Part shown: one piece after another, positions 1 to 9,041 of the stretch
Numbering within the stretch: the stretch's first letter is position 1
How the letters are laid out: each line of letters opens with the position of its first letter
Assembly (NCBI RefSeq): GCF_002855555.1
Contig: NZ_PKRT01000001.1
Span: 1,178,001-1,242,000, forward strand
Origin: Novosphingobium sp. TH158
Lineage (GTDB): Bacteria; Pseudomonadota; Alphaproteobacteria; Sphingomonadales; Sphingomonadaceae
Direction: 5' to 3'
Length of the DNA: 64,000 bases
The notes under the pieces: model-generated
The model's database searches: none
What the model saw: the letters and a program-made list of their open reading frames with translations, nothing else
What the model was told of the DNA's origin: nothing
Position numbers and translations under genes: made by a program

Positions 1-420
1 GTCGAAACTGTCCGGCAGGGCGAACATGATATCTTCGTCCAGCAGCATCAGCTCGCCGTAGCCGCCGGGGCAGACGTGGCTGAAGCCCACGACCGCATGG
101 GCCCCGCCCTGCCGCATGATCGGTACCGAGGTGACCTTGCTGCCAACCGGCACCTTGCGGGCCGAGCCCGGACCGTAGTCCAGCACCTCACCGACGAATT
201 CGTGGCCGGGAACAAAGGGACGGTCCCACTCCAGCGCGGCATAAGGCCCGCCCAGCCGGCGCGACAGGTCGATGATGTTGCGCCCGGCATGGAGGAAATG
301 CTGCTCGCTCGCGCACATTCCGCACGAATGGGTGCGAACCAGCGCCTGCCCCTTGCCCGGAACGGGATCGGGCAGTTCGCCGGTCAGCACCTGGCCGTTG
401 CGGATGTAAGCGGCTTTCAC
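1..420 (-). CDS. Zinc-dependent alcohol dehydrogenase, N-terminal 140 codons (cut by window edge)
   Basis: This is the N-terminal part of a medium-chain zinc alcohol dehydrogenase, which oxidises alcohols with NAD(P). The reading frame begins with GTG at 420 and runs off the left edge without a stop. It encodes VKAAYIRNG at the start, then CGMCASEQH, which matches the catalytic-zinc cysteine region (usually CGxCGSDxH), and PGHEFVGEV, the GHE motif around the second zinc ligand. Its GTG start overlaps the TGA of the upstream flavin monooxygenase as GTGA, so the two genes are probably translationally coupled. It is the last visible gene of the SDR, SnoaL, monooxygenase operon. The cofactor-binding half is not visible, so the substrate cannot be judged. 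Confidence 0.85.
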   Translation of the reverse strand, partial: MKAAYIRNGQVLTGELPDPVPGKGQALVRTHSCGMCASEQHFLHAGRNIIDLSRRLGGPYAALEWDRPFVPGHEFVGEVLDYGPGSARKVPVGSKVTSVPIMRQGGAHAVVGFSHVCPGGYGELMLLDEDIMFALPDSFD

Positions 421-1424
421 CGGGCGAAGGCCGCGCGCAGATCGGGCATGGCCTGTTCGAGCAGGCGCAGCGATTTCCAGCCTTCTTCCGGGTCGAGACC
501 ACCCAGCAGGGGCTGCAGGCCCAGCGAGGTCTTGTCCTCCATCTGCGCTGCCTGCGCGATCAGCTGCTCCGGCGTCCAGCAGGCGAACAGGCCCGCCTGC
601 TTGAGCACCGCCGGGTTATCCAGCCCCTTGAACGGCGAACTGGAGGCATCGCCTTCCTGCTCGGCCCACTTGGCATATTCGGTGATGACGTGAACGGCAT
701 GGCGCTCGATGGCCTTCCAGCCCGCTTCGGGATCCTCGCAGAGGTGGATGGCAAGCGGCATGCCGGCCTTGGGGCGGCTGTAGAAGCCGGGCTTGCGCCC
801 CAGCTTCGCGCATTCTTCCTCATAAAGCGGGATCAGCTCTGCCTTCATCGGGCCGAAGCCGACGCCGAACCGGGCGGCGCGGCGGGCAGAGGCAGGCACG
901 CCGCCGCCCACCAGCACGATTTCTTCCGGGCGCTGCACCGGCAGCGGGCGGACGAAGACCGGCTTGTCGTTCATCTCGAACCGCTCACCATTCAGGGCGC
1001 GCAGGATCAGTTCGATATGCGAATCAAGCAGCTTGCCGCGATCCTTCAGGCTCTTGCCGAACATCGCGAATTCGAACGGAACATAGCCTGCGCCGAAGAT
1101 TACGTTGAGGCGGCCCTTCGAAATGAGGTCCACCAGTGCAATCTTTTCGGCGATCATCACCGGATCGTGCAGCGGCAGGATAACCGCCCCCAGCATGAAG
1201 CGCGCCCGCTCCGTCACCGCAGCCATGGCAGAAGCCAGGACAAAGGGCTGCGGCAGATAGCCGTCATCCGATCCGTGATGCTCCATCAGGCCGATACGGT
1301 CCACACCGATGCCATCGCCGAAGGCGGCCATGTCGATCGCCGTGCGGTAAAGGTCTGCCGTTGGCGCGCCCCATTCGGGTGAACGCATGTCGAAGGAAAG
1401 CGTGATTGCAACGTCACGGGCCAT
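417..1424 (-). CDS. LLM-class (luciferase-like) flavin-dependent monooxygenase
   Basis: A 335-residue protein of the bacterial luciferase-like family, which uses reduced FMN or F420 to oxygenate or oxidise organic substrates. The N-terminus carries the start of a TIM barrel (AITLSFDMRSPEW), followed by GLMEHHGSDDGYLPQP, typical of the family's active-site side. AVILPLHDPVMIAEKIALVDLISKGR is the conserved barrel stretch around residues 95-120, and GAGYVPFEFAMFG follows. The length suits a single-domain LLM enzyme. It lies 6 bases after the SnoaL-like gene and overlaps the alcohol dehydrogenase gene by three bases. The context suggests a step in catabolism of a cyclic or terpenoid compound; that is inference, and FMN versus F420 use cannot be decided. 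Confidence 0.85.
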   Translation of the reverse strand: MARDVAITLSFDMRSPEWGAPTADLYRTAIDMAAFGDGIGVDRIGLMEHHGSDDGYLPQPFVLASAMAAVTERARFMLGAVILPLHDPVMIAEKIALVDLISKGRLNVIFGAGYVPFEFAMFGKSLKDRGKLLDSHIELILRALNGERFEMNDKPVFVRPLPVQRPEEIVLVGGGVPASARRAARFGVGFGPMKAELIPLYEEECAKLGRKPGFYSRPKAGMPLAIHLCEDPEAGWKAIERHAVHVITEYAKWAEQEGDASSSPFKGLDNPAVLKQAGLFACWTPEQLIAQAAQMEDKTSLGLQPLLGGLDPEEGWKSLRLLEQAMPDLRAAFAR

Positions 1425-1430
1425 GGAAAT

Positions 1431-1925
1431 TCAACCTTTCAGGACTTCATAGGAGGGGTCGGAGCGGTCACGCGACCAGCCGGTATGCGCCTTCATCGGC
1501 GTAACCTCGCGGATCTCGTCCATCTCCATCACGGCGCGGCGGTGATCGAGCGCCCAGCGCCCGTCCCGCTTCGACCAGCGATCGACATAGCGGCTCAGCA
1601 CGGTCATCTGCATCAACCGGCCTTCGCGTTCCATGCGCAAGGTTGCGGTGACATAGCTTTCGCTGCCGGCGCGGTCGCCATCGAGTTCGATGACGATGTT
1701 GGACATCTGGTGCGAATGTTGCAGCAAGTGGCTGTGCTGCCTGCAGACGTGATCGACGAAAGCGCGGCCCGTGCCCTGGAAGTTGTGTTCGTAATCGGCT
1801 GTGCCATCCGGGTGCCAGATCGAATAGCCCAGTTCATGGTCGATACGGTCCATGGCGCGGCAATAGCGGTAGATCTGGTCGGCGATGGCCAGCTTGTCGG
1901 CCACTTCGGTCAGCGCGTCAGCCAT
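1431..1925 (-). CDS. SnoaL/NTF2-like protein (nuclear transport factor 2 family)
   Basis: A 164-residue protein with the SnoaL-like cone fold pattern: an N-terminal helix (LAIADQIYRYCRAMDRID), the motif ELGYSIWHPDGTADY, and C-terminal strands including YVDRWSKRDGRWALDHRRAVMEM. Family members act as small isomerases, dehydratases or cyclases, or as non-catalytic binding proteins, and are frequent in sphingomonad catabolic operons. The gene sits between the SDR gene (3-base gap) and the flavin monooxygenase gene (5-base gap), so co-transcription is very likely. The acidic and histidine residues could form a catalytic pocket, but no specific activity can be assigned. Confidence 0.8.
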   Translation of the reverse strand: MADALTEVADKLAIADQIYRYCRAMDRIDHELGYSIWHPDGTADYEHNFQGTGRAFVDHVCRQHSHLLQHSHQMSNIVIELDGDRAGSESYVTATLRMEREGRLMQMTVLSRYVDRWSKRDGRWALDHRRAVMEMDEIREVTPMKAHTGWSRDRSDPSYEVLKG

Positions 1926-1928
1926 GGA

Positions 1929-2732
1929 TCATCCCTTCTTGGCATAGCTGGATGCCCCGGCGATCGCCTCGATCCGGCGGCGGCGGTCTGCGGCGGAAAT
2001 GGTTGCCCAGCCGGCCTCGTCATCGGCAAGGCCCCAGTTCTGGATCGGGCCGTGCGGCAGGCGCTCCAGCCCCAGCCGCGCGACATCGGCGGCACTGGCC
2101 ATGGTTTCAGGCTCCCAATCCCTCCCCTGTTCAAGCGTCAGCTTGCGGTGGGCGGGCGTATCGGTCCGCCCCATCACCAGATAGAGCACGTCGATGCCAT
2201 TGGGCTTCAGCTCGGCCCACAGGCTTTCCATCAGGTTGAGGTCGAAAGCCTTGGTCGCACCATAGACGCCGATGCCGGGAATGCCTCCATAGCAGACACC
2301 CGAGCCGCAGACGAGCAGCCCGCCCCTGCCCCGCGCCCGCATCAGGCGGCCGAAGTGATGACAGGCGGCCATCACGGTCAGGCAATTGCGCGTGGCCAGT
2401 TCGGTCCATGCGGCAAGATCGCCGTCAAGGAAGCCCACGCCGTTGGGATCGGCCCCGGCGTTGAACACCAGCAGCCCCACTTCGAAGGGCGCGGCAACCT
2501 CGGCAAGGCGCGCAACCGCATCCTTGCCCGCCAGGTCCACGGTGGCGGTAACGACCTTCACGCCACTGCCGGCAAGTTCCGCCGCCAGGGCATCCAGCGG
2601 CCCTTCGCGGCGGGCGACAAGGATCAGGTTAAGCCCCTCTTCGGCAAGCTGCCGCGCGAACTCCGCGCCGGTTCCTTCGGATGCCCCGGCAATCAGCGCC
2701 CAGGGGCCATAGCGTTCGGCAAGGCCGCTCAT
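1929..2732 (-). CDS. Short-chain dehydrogenase/reductase (SDR)
   Basis: An SDR-family NAD(P)-dependent oxidoreductase of about 267 residues. Visible motifs are the nucleotide-binding glycine pattern in ALIAGASEGTGAEFA (GxxxGxG), the mid-sheet motif VFNAGAD (NxGx), an active-site serine region VCGSGVCYGG, and the catalytic YxxxK in VYGATKAF. The start at 2732 is preferred because GGGAG lies nine bases before it. An ATG at 2738 is only three bases from the same site, and a longer frame reaching 2816 has an atypical cysteine- and alanine-rich leader. It is the first visible gene of the operon continuing through the SnoaL-like protein, monooxygenase and alcohol dehydrogenase. The likely role is oxidation or reduction of a catabolic intermediate. 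Confidence 0.88.
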   Translation of the reverse strand: MSGLAERYGPWALIAGASEGTGAEFARQLAEEGLNLILVARREGPLDALAAELAGSGVKVVTATVDLAGKDAVARLAEVAAPFEVGLLVFNAGADPNGVGFLDGDLAAWTELATRNCLTVMAACHHFGRLMRARGRGGLLVCGSGVCYGGIPGIGVYGATKAFDLNLMESLWAELKPNGIDVLYLVMGRTDTPAHRKLTLEQGRDWEPETMASAADVARLGLERLPHGPIQNWGLADDEAGWATISAADRRRRIEAIAGASSYAKKG

Positions 2733-2850
2733 TGTCATCGTCTCCCGTTTCGCAGCAGCATGGCACGGCAAGGCGGCGCTTGCACAGGGGCAGGCCGCGC
2801 GCTCCGGCGATTTCACGGATGTGGTGGACTGTCAGGCTTGCGCCTGCGCC

Positions 2851-3315
2851 TCAGGCACCCAGTGCGACGACGCCCCCGGTCGATCCGAAGCCGCCCTCGC
2901 CACGCGCCGTTTCGTCCAGATGCTCAACCTCGACCCAGCCTGCCTGGACCACCGGGGCGAGCACAAGCTGCGCCACGCGATCGCCGCGACGGATGGCGAA
3001 GGGTTCGCTGCCGTGATTGATCAGGATGATCTTCAGCTCGCCGCGATAGTCGGAATCGATGGTTCCCGGCGTGTTCGGCACGGTAATGCCGTGCTTGAGC
3101 GCAAGGCCCGAGCGCGGGCGGACCTGCACCTCGTAGCCCGGCGGGATGGCGAGTGCGAGGCCGGTGGCAACCGCATGGCGCGCGCCGGGGGCCAGCGTTA
3201 CGTCCTCTGCCGAAACCACATCCATGCCGGCGGCGCCCGCCGTGGCATAGGCCGGCAGATCGAGCCCCTGCCCGTGTTCGAGCCGCTTTACGAGCACCGG
3301 AACCGCATCAGGCAT
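2851..3315 (-). CDS. dut: Deoxyuridine 5'-triphosphate nucleotidohydrolase (dUTPase)
   Basis: dUTPase hydrolyses dUTP to dUMP and pyrophosphate, keeping uracil out of DNA and supplying the dTMP precursor. The 154-residue product has the five family motifs: AGAAGMDV (motif 1), [11 protein letters not shown] (motif 2), [13 protein letters not shown] (motif 3, with the catalytic aspartate), [10 protein letters not shown] (motif 4) and the glycine-rich C-terminus [11 protein letters not shown] (motif 5). The ATG at 3315 overlaps the coaBC stop by eight bases and gives the usual family length. A longer frame upstream would only read through coaBC. The coaBC-dut pairing is common in alphaproteobacteria. 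Confidence 0.97.
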   Translation of the reverse strand: MPDAVPVLVKRLEHGQGLDLPAYATAGAAGMDVVSAEDVTLAPGARHAVATGLALAIPPGYEVQVRPRSGLALKHGITVPNTPGTIDSDYRGELKIILINHGSEPFAIRRGDRVAQLVLAPVVQAGWVEVEHLDETARGEGGFGSTGGVVALGA

Positions 3316-4942
3316 CGGTTGCCTCCAGCGCGATGGCGATGCGTTCCATGATCGCATTTGCGACCTGATCCTTGGGCATTTCGGGCAAGTGTTCGACCCC
3401 GTCCTTGGAGATGATGGCAATCTGGTTGGCCGAGCCGCCCATGACATCGCCGGATACGTCATTGGCGATGATCCAGTCCGCCCCCTTGCGCGCGCGCTTT
3501 TCGGTGGCGTGCTGCAACACGTTATCGGTCTCGGCCGCAAAGCCGACCAGCAGCCGGGGCTTCCTGCCGCCGGCGGCCACCGAGGCGAGGATGTCCGGGT
3601 TTTCGGTGAGCATCAGCACCGGCGGGGCGGAACCGCGCTTCTTGATCTTGCCCTGGGCCACGTCCTTGGTGCGCCAATCGGCCACGGCGGCGACCATGAT
3701 GGCGCAGTCCGCCGGCAGCGAATCCTTGACCGCCGCCGCCATCTGCTGCGCCGTTTCCACATCGATGCGATCGACACCGCGCGGCGTCGGCAGGGTGACC
3801 GGCCCCGAAACCAGCGTGACCCGCGCACCCAGCCGGGCGGCAGCGGCGGCAATGGCATAGCCCTGCTTGCCGGAGCTGCGATTGGCGATGTAGCGCACCG
3901 GATCGATCGGCTCATGCGTCGGCCCGGCGGTGATGAGGATATGCTTGCCGCTCAATGGCCCTTCAGCAGATTCGCGCGAATCGAAATCGGGCTGGCCGGC
4001 CAACGGGTCGAAGGCCAGCGGATCATCCACCCGCACGCCGTGATCGTCGCCGGGGATCGGCTCGGGCGCGGACTGGTTGGCGTTGACCATGTGGTTGATG
4101 GCCTGCGGATCGGTCGGCGGGGCCGCGCGGGCCTTGCCCTTTTTCGCCAGGGGTCCGCCAGCTGCCACAACGGGCGTATCGCCGGTTGCCGGAATCGGCA
4201 GTTCGACCGGATCGCCCATGTCGGGCACGAATTCGTCCTCGATGGAGCGGGCGCGGCCCTTGGTGATGCGCTGGATCAGCTTGGAAGCCAGCCCGCCAAG
4301 GCCGATGTCGGCGCCGCCTTCATCCTCTTCGTCGGGCTCCACCGCCTCAAGGATAGAGCCGGCTGCCGGGGCGCTGCCGCCTTGGATGGGCAGGGCATCG
4401 GGCCCTTCGAACAGGCTGGCGATGCGGGCCCAGATGGCTTCGGGTTCGGGCAGGCGGCCGGGGCCATATTCGCCGCAGGCCATGTCGCCTTCGGCCGGCT
4501 CGACGACAAGGCATCCCGCCTCGGTCAGGGTCCGCACGTTGCGCTGGGTGGCCGGGTGCAGCCACATCCGCACGTTCATCGCGGGAACGGCGACGACCGG
4601 CTTGTCGGTGGCGAGCAGCAGGGTCGTGGCCAGATCATCGGCAATGCCGGCCGCCATGCGGGCCAGCAGGTCGGCCGTTGCCGGGCAGACAACCACCAGG
4701 TCCGCCTCGCGGCTGAGGCGGATGTGGCCCATCTCTGCTTCGTTGCGCAGGTCCCACAGGGTGGTGTGCACCGGATTTTCCGAAAGTGCGGCAAGGCTCA
4801 TGGCCGTGACGAACTGCGATCCGCCCTCGGTCAGCACGCAGGTGACCGATCCGCCATGCTTGCGGATCAGGCGCACCAGCTCGCACGACTTGTAAGCCGC
4901 GATGCCGCCGCCGACGACGAGGAGAATCCGGGGTCCGCTCAT
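3308..4942 (-). CDS. coaBC: Bifunctional phosphopantothenoylcysteine decarboxylase / phosphopantothenate-cysteine ligase with a long linker
   Basis: CoaBC makes 4'-phosphopantetheine for coenzyme A: the CoaB part joins cysteine to phosphopantothenate and the CoaC part decarboxylates the product using FMN. Residues 1-178 are the CoaC flavoprotein domain, with the active-site histidine in MGHIRLSR (His73), the PAMN motif (120-123) and the [11 protein letters not shown] loop (Cys156). Residues 331-544 are the CoaB domain ([30 protein letters not shown], then KIKK). Between them lies a linker of about 150 residues, acidic, proline- and alanine-rich and apparently disordered, where usual CoaBC proteins have only a short connection. 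That makes the protein 544 residues instead of about 400. The start overlaps the preceding gene as ATGA. Confidence 0.95.
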   Translation of the reverse strand: MSGPRILLVVGGGIAAYKSCELVRLIRKHGGSVTCVLTEGGSQFVTAMSLAALSENPVHTTLWDLRNEAEMGHIRLSREADLVVVCPATADLLARMAAGIADDLATTLLLATDKPVVAVPAMNVRMWLHPATQRNVRTLTEAGCLVVEPAEGDMACGEYGPGRLPEPEAIWARIASLFEGPDALPIQGGSAPAAGSILEAVEPDEEDEGGADIGLGGLASKLIQRITKGRARSIEDEFVPDMGDPVELPIPATGDTPVVAAGGPLAKKGKARAAPPTDPQAINHMVNANQSAPEPIPGDDHGVRVDDPLAFDPLAGQPDFDSRESAEGPLSGKHILITAGPTHEPIDPVRYIANRSSGKQGYAIAAAAARLGARVTLVSGPVTLPTPRGVDRIDVETAQQMAAAVKDSLPADCAIMVAAVADWRTKDVAQGKIKKRGSAPPVLMLTENPDILASVAAGGRKPRLLVGFAAETDNVLQHATEKRARKGADWIIANDVSGDVMGGSANQIAIISKDGVEHLPEMPKDQVANAIMERIAIALEATDA

Positions 4943-6084
4943 GCCGTTCCGGCACTAGCCGCAGACGAAGCCGAGGGGAAGGCCGCACGCACCAGACCGG
5001 CCAGCGCCATCGGCACGAAGGCCAGCCCCACCCACATCGTCGCCTGGATCGTCATGCCCCAGTACCAGTTGTCGGCCCGCCCCGCGATCATGAAGGCCAG
5101 GCCATAGCCAAGGAACAGCAGCGTCGCGAAAGTGCCGATCCGCGTGCGCCAGCCGGTCCAGCCGAAAACCATCAGCACCATCAGCGGACCGGCGATCACG
5201 GCGGGAAGCAGCCGCAGGTTGCTGGACAGCACGACCATCGACATCCAGCCGGAAAGCCCGCGCAGCGTCATCCAGGAAGGCCCCATCGCATCATCGGGCC
5301 GGACCAGCCCTGCCACGACATGCAGGTGCCAGGCCATCCCGGCAAGGAACAGGGCGACAAGCAGCGCCCATGCGGCCAGCTCGCGCCAGCGGCGGTGCCA
5401 CAGCGCGAAGGCGCCCAGCAGCAGGACGAAGGGCAGCGCGTGCTCGCGTATGGCAAGCGCGGCCGCCGCAGCGATCCATGCGCCGATCCACTTGTCCTTT
5501 TCCGGGCGGTAGAGCCCCATCGAGAGGGCAATAAGCGATCCCGCCCACAATTCGTGCAGCACGAAGAAATAGCCCGTTGTGCCGATCTGCACGCCAAGGA
5601 ACAGCAGGACCATGGCCCAGATCCGCAGGTGCTCCGCACCGGGATCCTCGCCCAGTCGGCGCCACCAGACGATCAGCACGGCAGCAACGAGCAACAAGGC
5701 GATCAGCGCCTCAACCTTGCCACCTTCGTTGACCTTGGCCGGCGGTGGCAGCTGCGCCTCGATCCATGCGAGCGTCGGCAGGCGCACGGCAAAGCCCGGT
5801 TGCAGCGGATAGCGGCTGGCGCGATGTTCGATGGCGACCGCCTCGTAATAGTTCTCGCCCCGGCGCAGGCGCTCGATCACCCGGTCATAGAGCGCAAGGT
5901 CATCGTCGCGGGTTTTCTCGCCGGCCGCGATCGTCTTGCCGTCGAGCACCGAAGTGTGCACCCCCTCGCCCGAGCGCATCGGCGTCAGCGCCGCAAGCGC
6001 CAGCATGGCAAGCAGCAGGGCCAGCGCAAGCCGCGCCGGCCAGCGCGGCCAGTGGGCAAAACGATTCCATTCGGGCGCGTTCAT
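4939..6084 (-). CDS. Polytopic membrane protein, possibly GT-C-like; paralogue of the next gene
   Basis: A 381-residue integral membrane protein. One hydrophobic helix lies at about residues 17-34, then a periplasm-type loop of about 90 residues (DDDLALYDRVIERLRRGENYYE, then FAVRLPTLAWIEAQ), then roughly seven or eight further hydrophobic segments. The arrangement of TM1 followed by a large loop with an acidic cluster and an NYYEA motif resembles GT-C fold glycosyltransferases, but no diagnostic motif settles this. The neighbouring gene encodes a clear paralogue with the same loop motif and the same C-terminal pattern (VFGWTGW, then FMIAGR and W/F-YWG). The start overlaps that gene as ATGA and the stop overlaps coaBC as ATGA, so it belongs to the same transcription unit. 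Function unknown. Confidence 0.75.
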   Translation of the reverse strand: MNAPEWNRFAHWPRWPARLALALLLAMLALAALTPMRSGEGVHTSVLDGKTIAAGEKTRDDDLALYDRVIERLRRGENYYEAVAIEHRASRYPLQPGFAVRLPTLAWIEAQLPPPAKVNEGGKVEALIALLLVAAVLIVWWRRLGEDPGAEHLRIWAMVLLFLGVQIGTTGYFFVLHELWAGSLIALSMGLYRPEKDKWIGAWIAAAAALAIREHALPFVLLLGAFALWHRRWRELAAWALLVALFLAGMAWHLHVVAGLVRPDDAMGPSWMTLRGLSGWMSMVVLSSNLRLLPAVIAGPLMVLMVFGWTGWRTRIGTFATLLFLGYGLAFMIAGRADNWYWGMTIQATMWVGLAFVPMALAGLVRAAFPSASSAASAGTA

Positions 6085-7247
6085 GTCGCGGTTCCCACCC
6101 CGGAGCGCATTGCCGCAGCGATCAGGCTGCGCAGCGCGAACGGCATCCAGGCTAGCCCCATGAACAGGAACGGCACGGCAATCACCCCCCAGTAGAAATT
6201 GTTCTGCCGCCCGGCGATCATGAAGGCAACGGCATAGCCGATGGACAACAGCGCGGCGAAAGTGCCGGCATGGCCCTTCCAACCCGTCCAGCCGAACACC
6301 GCCAGCACCGCCAGCGGCCCGGCAATCACCTGGGGCAGCAGGTTGAGAACGCTTGAATGTTCGACCTTGTAAAGCCAGCCGCCGATCCCTTCGAGCGCAA
6401 GCCACGAGGGCGACACCGGATCGCCCGCTCGGATCTGCGCCTGCGCGAAGGACAGGTGCATTGCCAGCGCGGCGGCGAAGATCGCCACGAGCGCAAGCCA
6501 GGCCAGCCCCTCGCGCCGGTTGCCGCGCCACAGGGCCATTGCCGCCATCAGCAGCCCGAAGGGCAGCGCCAGTTCGCGCACCGCCAGGGCCGCAGCAGCA
6601 GCAAACCAGGCAGCGATCCACTTGCCCCTGTCAGGCCGGTGCAGGGCAAAGGAAAGCACCATCAGTTCGGCCGCCCAGATTTCGTGCAGCACAAGGAATT
6701 GCGCCGAAAGGCCTGTCGCCAGCCCGACCAGCAACAGGGCCGTGCCGACAAGCTTCACCGGCTCGCCGCCCGGTTCCTCGGCAAACCGCCGGAAAGTGAA
6801 GAACAGCACCGCGAGCACAAGTGCATAGTTCAGCGCAACCAGTCCGCCCTGCCCCAGCCATGCGGTGAGATAAGCCAGAGTCGGCAGGCGCACGGTAAGT
6901 CCCGGAGCCACGGGATAGCCGTTCTCGCGCTGCAACCGGGTGGCGGCGGCGTAGTAATCTTCTCCCTTTGCCACCCGATCGGCGATCAGGCGGTAGAGCC
7001 GCAGGTCATTGTCCTTTTCGCCATCGGCAGCGGTCGCCTGTTCTGGCGTCGCTGCGGCAGTTGGCGGGGCCGTGCTGGCCAGGTCCGGCGCGTCGGCCAG
7101 TTCGCGCGGCATCCCCGGCGCCCATGCCGCCAGTGCGGCAAGCAGCAGCAGCACCGCCAAGGCCAGCCGTGCCGGACCTTTGCGCCAGTGCGCGTAGCGA
7201 TCGAAGGCCGCAGCGGCCTGCCTCGCCTGCACTTCCTCCACGACCAT
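6081..7247 (-). CDS. Polytopic membrane protein, possibly GT-C-like; paralogue of the preceding gene
   Basis: A 388-residue membrane protein paralogous to the product of 4939-6084. It has an N-terminal cytoplasmic stretch, a hydrophobic helix at about residues 25-45, and an alanine/threonine-rich loop with LYRLIADRVAKGEDYY and LTVRLPTLAYL. Multiple membrane helices follow, ending in the shared VFGWTGW and FMIAGRQNNFYWG patterns. The start at 7247 (MVVEEV) has AAAGGGG six bases upstream. It is the first gene of the unit leading into its paralogue, coaBC and dut. The shared loop motif suggests both copies keep the same activity, perhaps transfer of a lipid-linked sugar; that is inference only. 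Confidence 0.75.
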   Translation of the reverse strand: MVVEEVQARQAAAAFDRYAHWRKGPARLALAVLLLLAALAAWAPGMPRELADAPDLASTAPPTAAATPEQATAADGEKDNDLRLYRLIADRVAKGEDYYAAATRLQRENGYPVAPGLTVRLPTLAYLTAWLGQGGLVALNYALVLAVLFFTFRRFAEEPGGEPVKLVGTALLLVGLATGLSAQFLVLHEIWAAELMVLSFALHRPDRGKWIAAWFAAAAALAVRELALPFGLLMAAMALWRGNRREGLAWLALVAIFAAALAMHLSFAQAQIRAGDPVSPSWLALEGIGGWLYKVEHSSVLNLLPQVIAGPLAVLAVFGWTGWKGHAGTFAALLSIGYAVAFMIAGRQNNFYWGVIAVPFLFMGLAWMPFALRSLIAAAMRSGVGTAT

Positions 7248-7435
7248 GCGCCCCTTTCGCCCCGTTTTCGGCGCGATGCTGGCACAGGCTTCGGCAAGTC
7301 GCAAAGCCGCCAGTCCGCCGATCAGGGGAAAATCCCTAGGGTGCGATGGTTTCGATTTCCTTTCCGCATCCTGCGCCGTGCGCCGTTCCCGGCAGAGGCT
7401 TGACCGGCGGGGGCCAAACCGAACAGACAGGCAGC

Positions 7436-9034
7436 GTGACACGGCATTACGACGCAATCATCATCGGCGGCGGGCACAACGGCCTGACCTGCGCCTTCTA
7501 CCTCGCCCGGGCAGGGATGCGTGTGCGCGTGCTGGAACGGCGCCACGTGGTGGGCGGCGCGGCGGTGACCGAGGAGTTCCACCCCGGCTTCCGCAATTCC
7601 ACCGCCAGCTACACCGTCAGCCTGCTGCGGCCGAAGGTGATTGCCGACATGAAACTGCACGATCACGGCTATCGCGTGGTCGAACGGCAGGTATCGAACT
7701 TCTTTCCGTTCGAGAACGATTACCTGAAGCTCGGCGGCGCGCCGGGACGGACCGAGACCGAATTTGCCCGCTTTTCCCCCCGCGATGCCGAAGCCTACCC
7801 ACGTTACGACGCAGCGCTGGAAAAGGTGGCGAACGTGCTGCGCGGCCTGTCCTTGCAAGCCCCGCCCAACGTCGGCGGCGGGCTTTCCGCAATTGTGGCG
7901 GCGGCACGCCAGGGCTGGCCGATGGCGCAGATGGACATCGCCACCCAGCGCGACTTGCTGGCCATGTTCACCAAGAGCGCGCGCGACTTCCTGGATGGCT
8001 GGTTCGAGCATGACGTGGTCAAGACGGCCTTCGCTTTCGATGCCGTGGTGGGCAACTACGCCGGCGTTTCCACGCCTGGTTCGGCCTATGTCCTGCTGCA
8101 TCATGTGTTCGGCGAAGTGAACGGCAAGCCGGGCGCATGGGGCCATGCCGTGGGCGGCATGGGTGCGATCACGCAGGCCATGGCAAGGGCCTGCGAAGCG
8201 CAGGGCGTGGAGATCAGCCTTGAAGCTCCGGTCGCGCGGGTGCTGGTATCGGGCGGCAAGGCGCGCGGGGTGCAACTGGAAAGCGGCGAGGAAATCGTCG
8301 CCCCCATCGTCGCTGCCAATGTCGGCCCGGCTCTGCTTTTCCGCCAGATGGTGGACGAGGCCGATCTCGACGCCGATTTCCGGGCACGGATGAAGACCTA
8401 CAAGACCGGTTCGGGCACCTTCCGCATGAACGTGGCCTTGTCCGAATTGCCTGACTTCACCGTCCTGCCCGGCAAGGCGCAGGCAGAGCACCATACCGCC
8501 GGGATCATCATCGCCCCCGGCATGGATTACATGGACCGCGCCTTCATCGATGCGCAGCAGCACGGCTGGTCAAGCAAGCCGATTGTCGAGATCACCATTC
8601 CCAGCACGCTGGACGACAGCCTTGCGCCGCCGGGTTGCCATGTCGCCAGCCTGTTCTGCCAGCAGTTCGATCCGGCGGCGGACTGGGACGCCCACCGCGA
8701 GCAGGTGGCCGACCTGATCATCGCCACCGTCACCGAACATGCGCCCAATTTCGCGCGCAGCGTCATTGCCCGCCAGATCCATTCACCACTCGACCTTGAG
8801 CGCAAGTTCGGGCTGGTCGGAGGCGATATCTTCCACGGCACCATGGGGCTGGACCAGCTCTGGGCAGCGCGGCCGGTACTGGGCCACGGCGATTATCGCG
8901 CGCCGATCCGGGGCCTGTACATGTGCGGATCGGGCACCCATCCGGGCGGCGGCGTGACTGGTGCGCCGGGCCATAATGCGGCGCAGGCCATCCTTGCCGA
9001 CCGGCCGCTTATCCGCAAGCTGCTGCGGTCCTGA
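7436..9034 (+). CDS. NAD(P)/FAD-dependent oxidoreductase, phytoene desaturase-like
   Basis: A 532-residue flavoprotein related to phytoene desaturase/carotenoid isomerase-type oxidoreductases. The N-terminal Rossmann motif YDAIIIGGGHNGLTCAFYLARAG is followed at about 25 residues by VLERRHVVGGAA, the FAD-binding signature, and the C-terminus has YMCGSGTHPGGGVTGAPGHNAAQAIL, the conserved FAD-contacting end of the family. The GTG at 7436 is chosen because the Rossmann motif then begins within a few residues; an ATG at 7346 would add 30 residues of no clear value. The gene is divergent from the membrane-protein gene at 7247 and converges on the YbaK-type gene with a 7-base gap. The substrate is unknown; there are no carotenoid genes next to it. 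Confidence 0.85.
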   Translation: MTRHYDAIIIGGGHNGLTCAFYLARAGMRVRVLERRHVVGGAAVTEEFHPGFRNSTASYTVSLLRPKVIADMKLHDHGYRVVERQVSNFFPFENDYLKLGGAPGRTETEFARFSPRDAEAYPRYDAALEKVANVLRGLSLQAPPNVGGGLSAIVAAARQGWPMAQMDIATQRDLLAMFTKSARDFLDGWFEHDVVKTAFAFDAVVGNYAGVSTPGSAYVLLHHVFGEVNGKPGAWGHAVGGMGAITQAMARACEAQGVEISLEAPVARVLVSGGKARGVQLESGEEIVAPIVAANVGPALLFRQMVDEADLDADFRARMKTYKTGSGTFRMNVALSELPDFTVLPGKAQAEHHTAGIIIAPGMDYMDRAFIDAQQHGWSSKPIVEITIPSTLDDSLAPPGCHVASLFCQQFDPAADWDAHREQVADLIIATVTEHAPNFARSVIARQIHSPLDLERKFGLVGGDIFHGTMGLDQLWAARPVLGHGDYRAPIRGLYMCGSGTHPGGGVTGAPGHNAAQAILADRPLIRKLLRS

Positions 9035-9041
9035 CCGCGGC

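Noticed and set aside
2833..2846. CAGGC-TTGC-GCCTG hairpin after dut
   Set aside because: Five pairs and no T tract; too weak to call a terminator.
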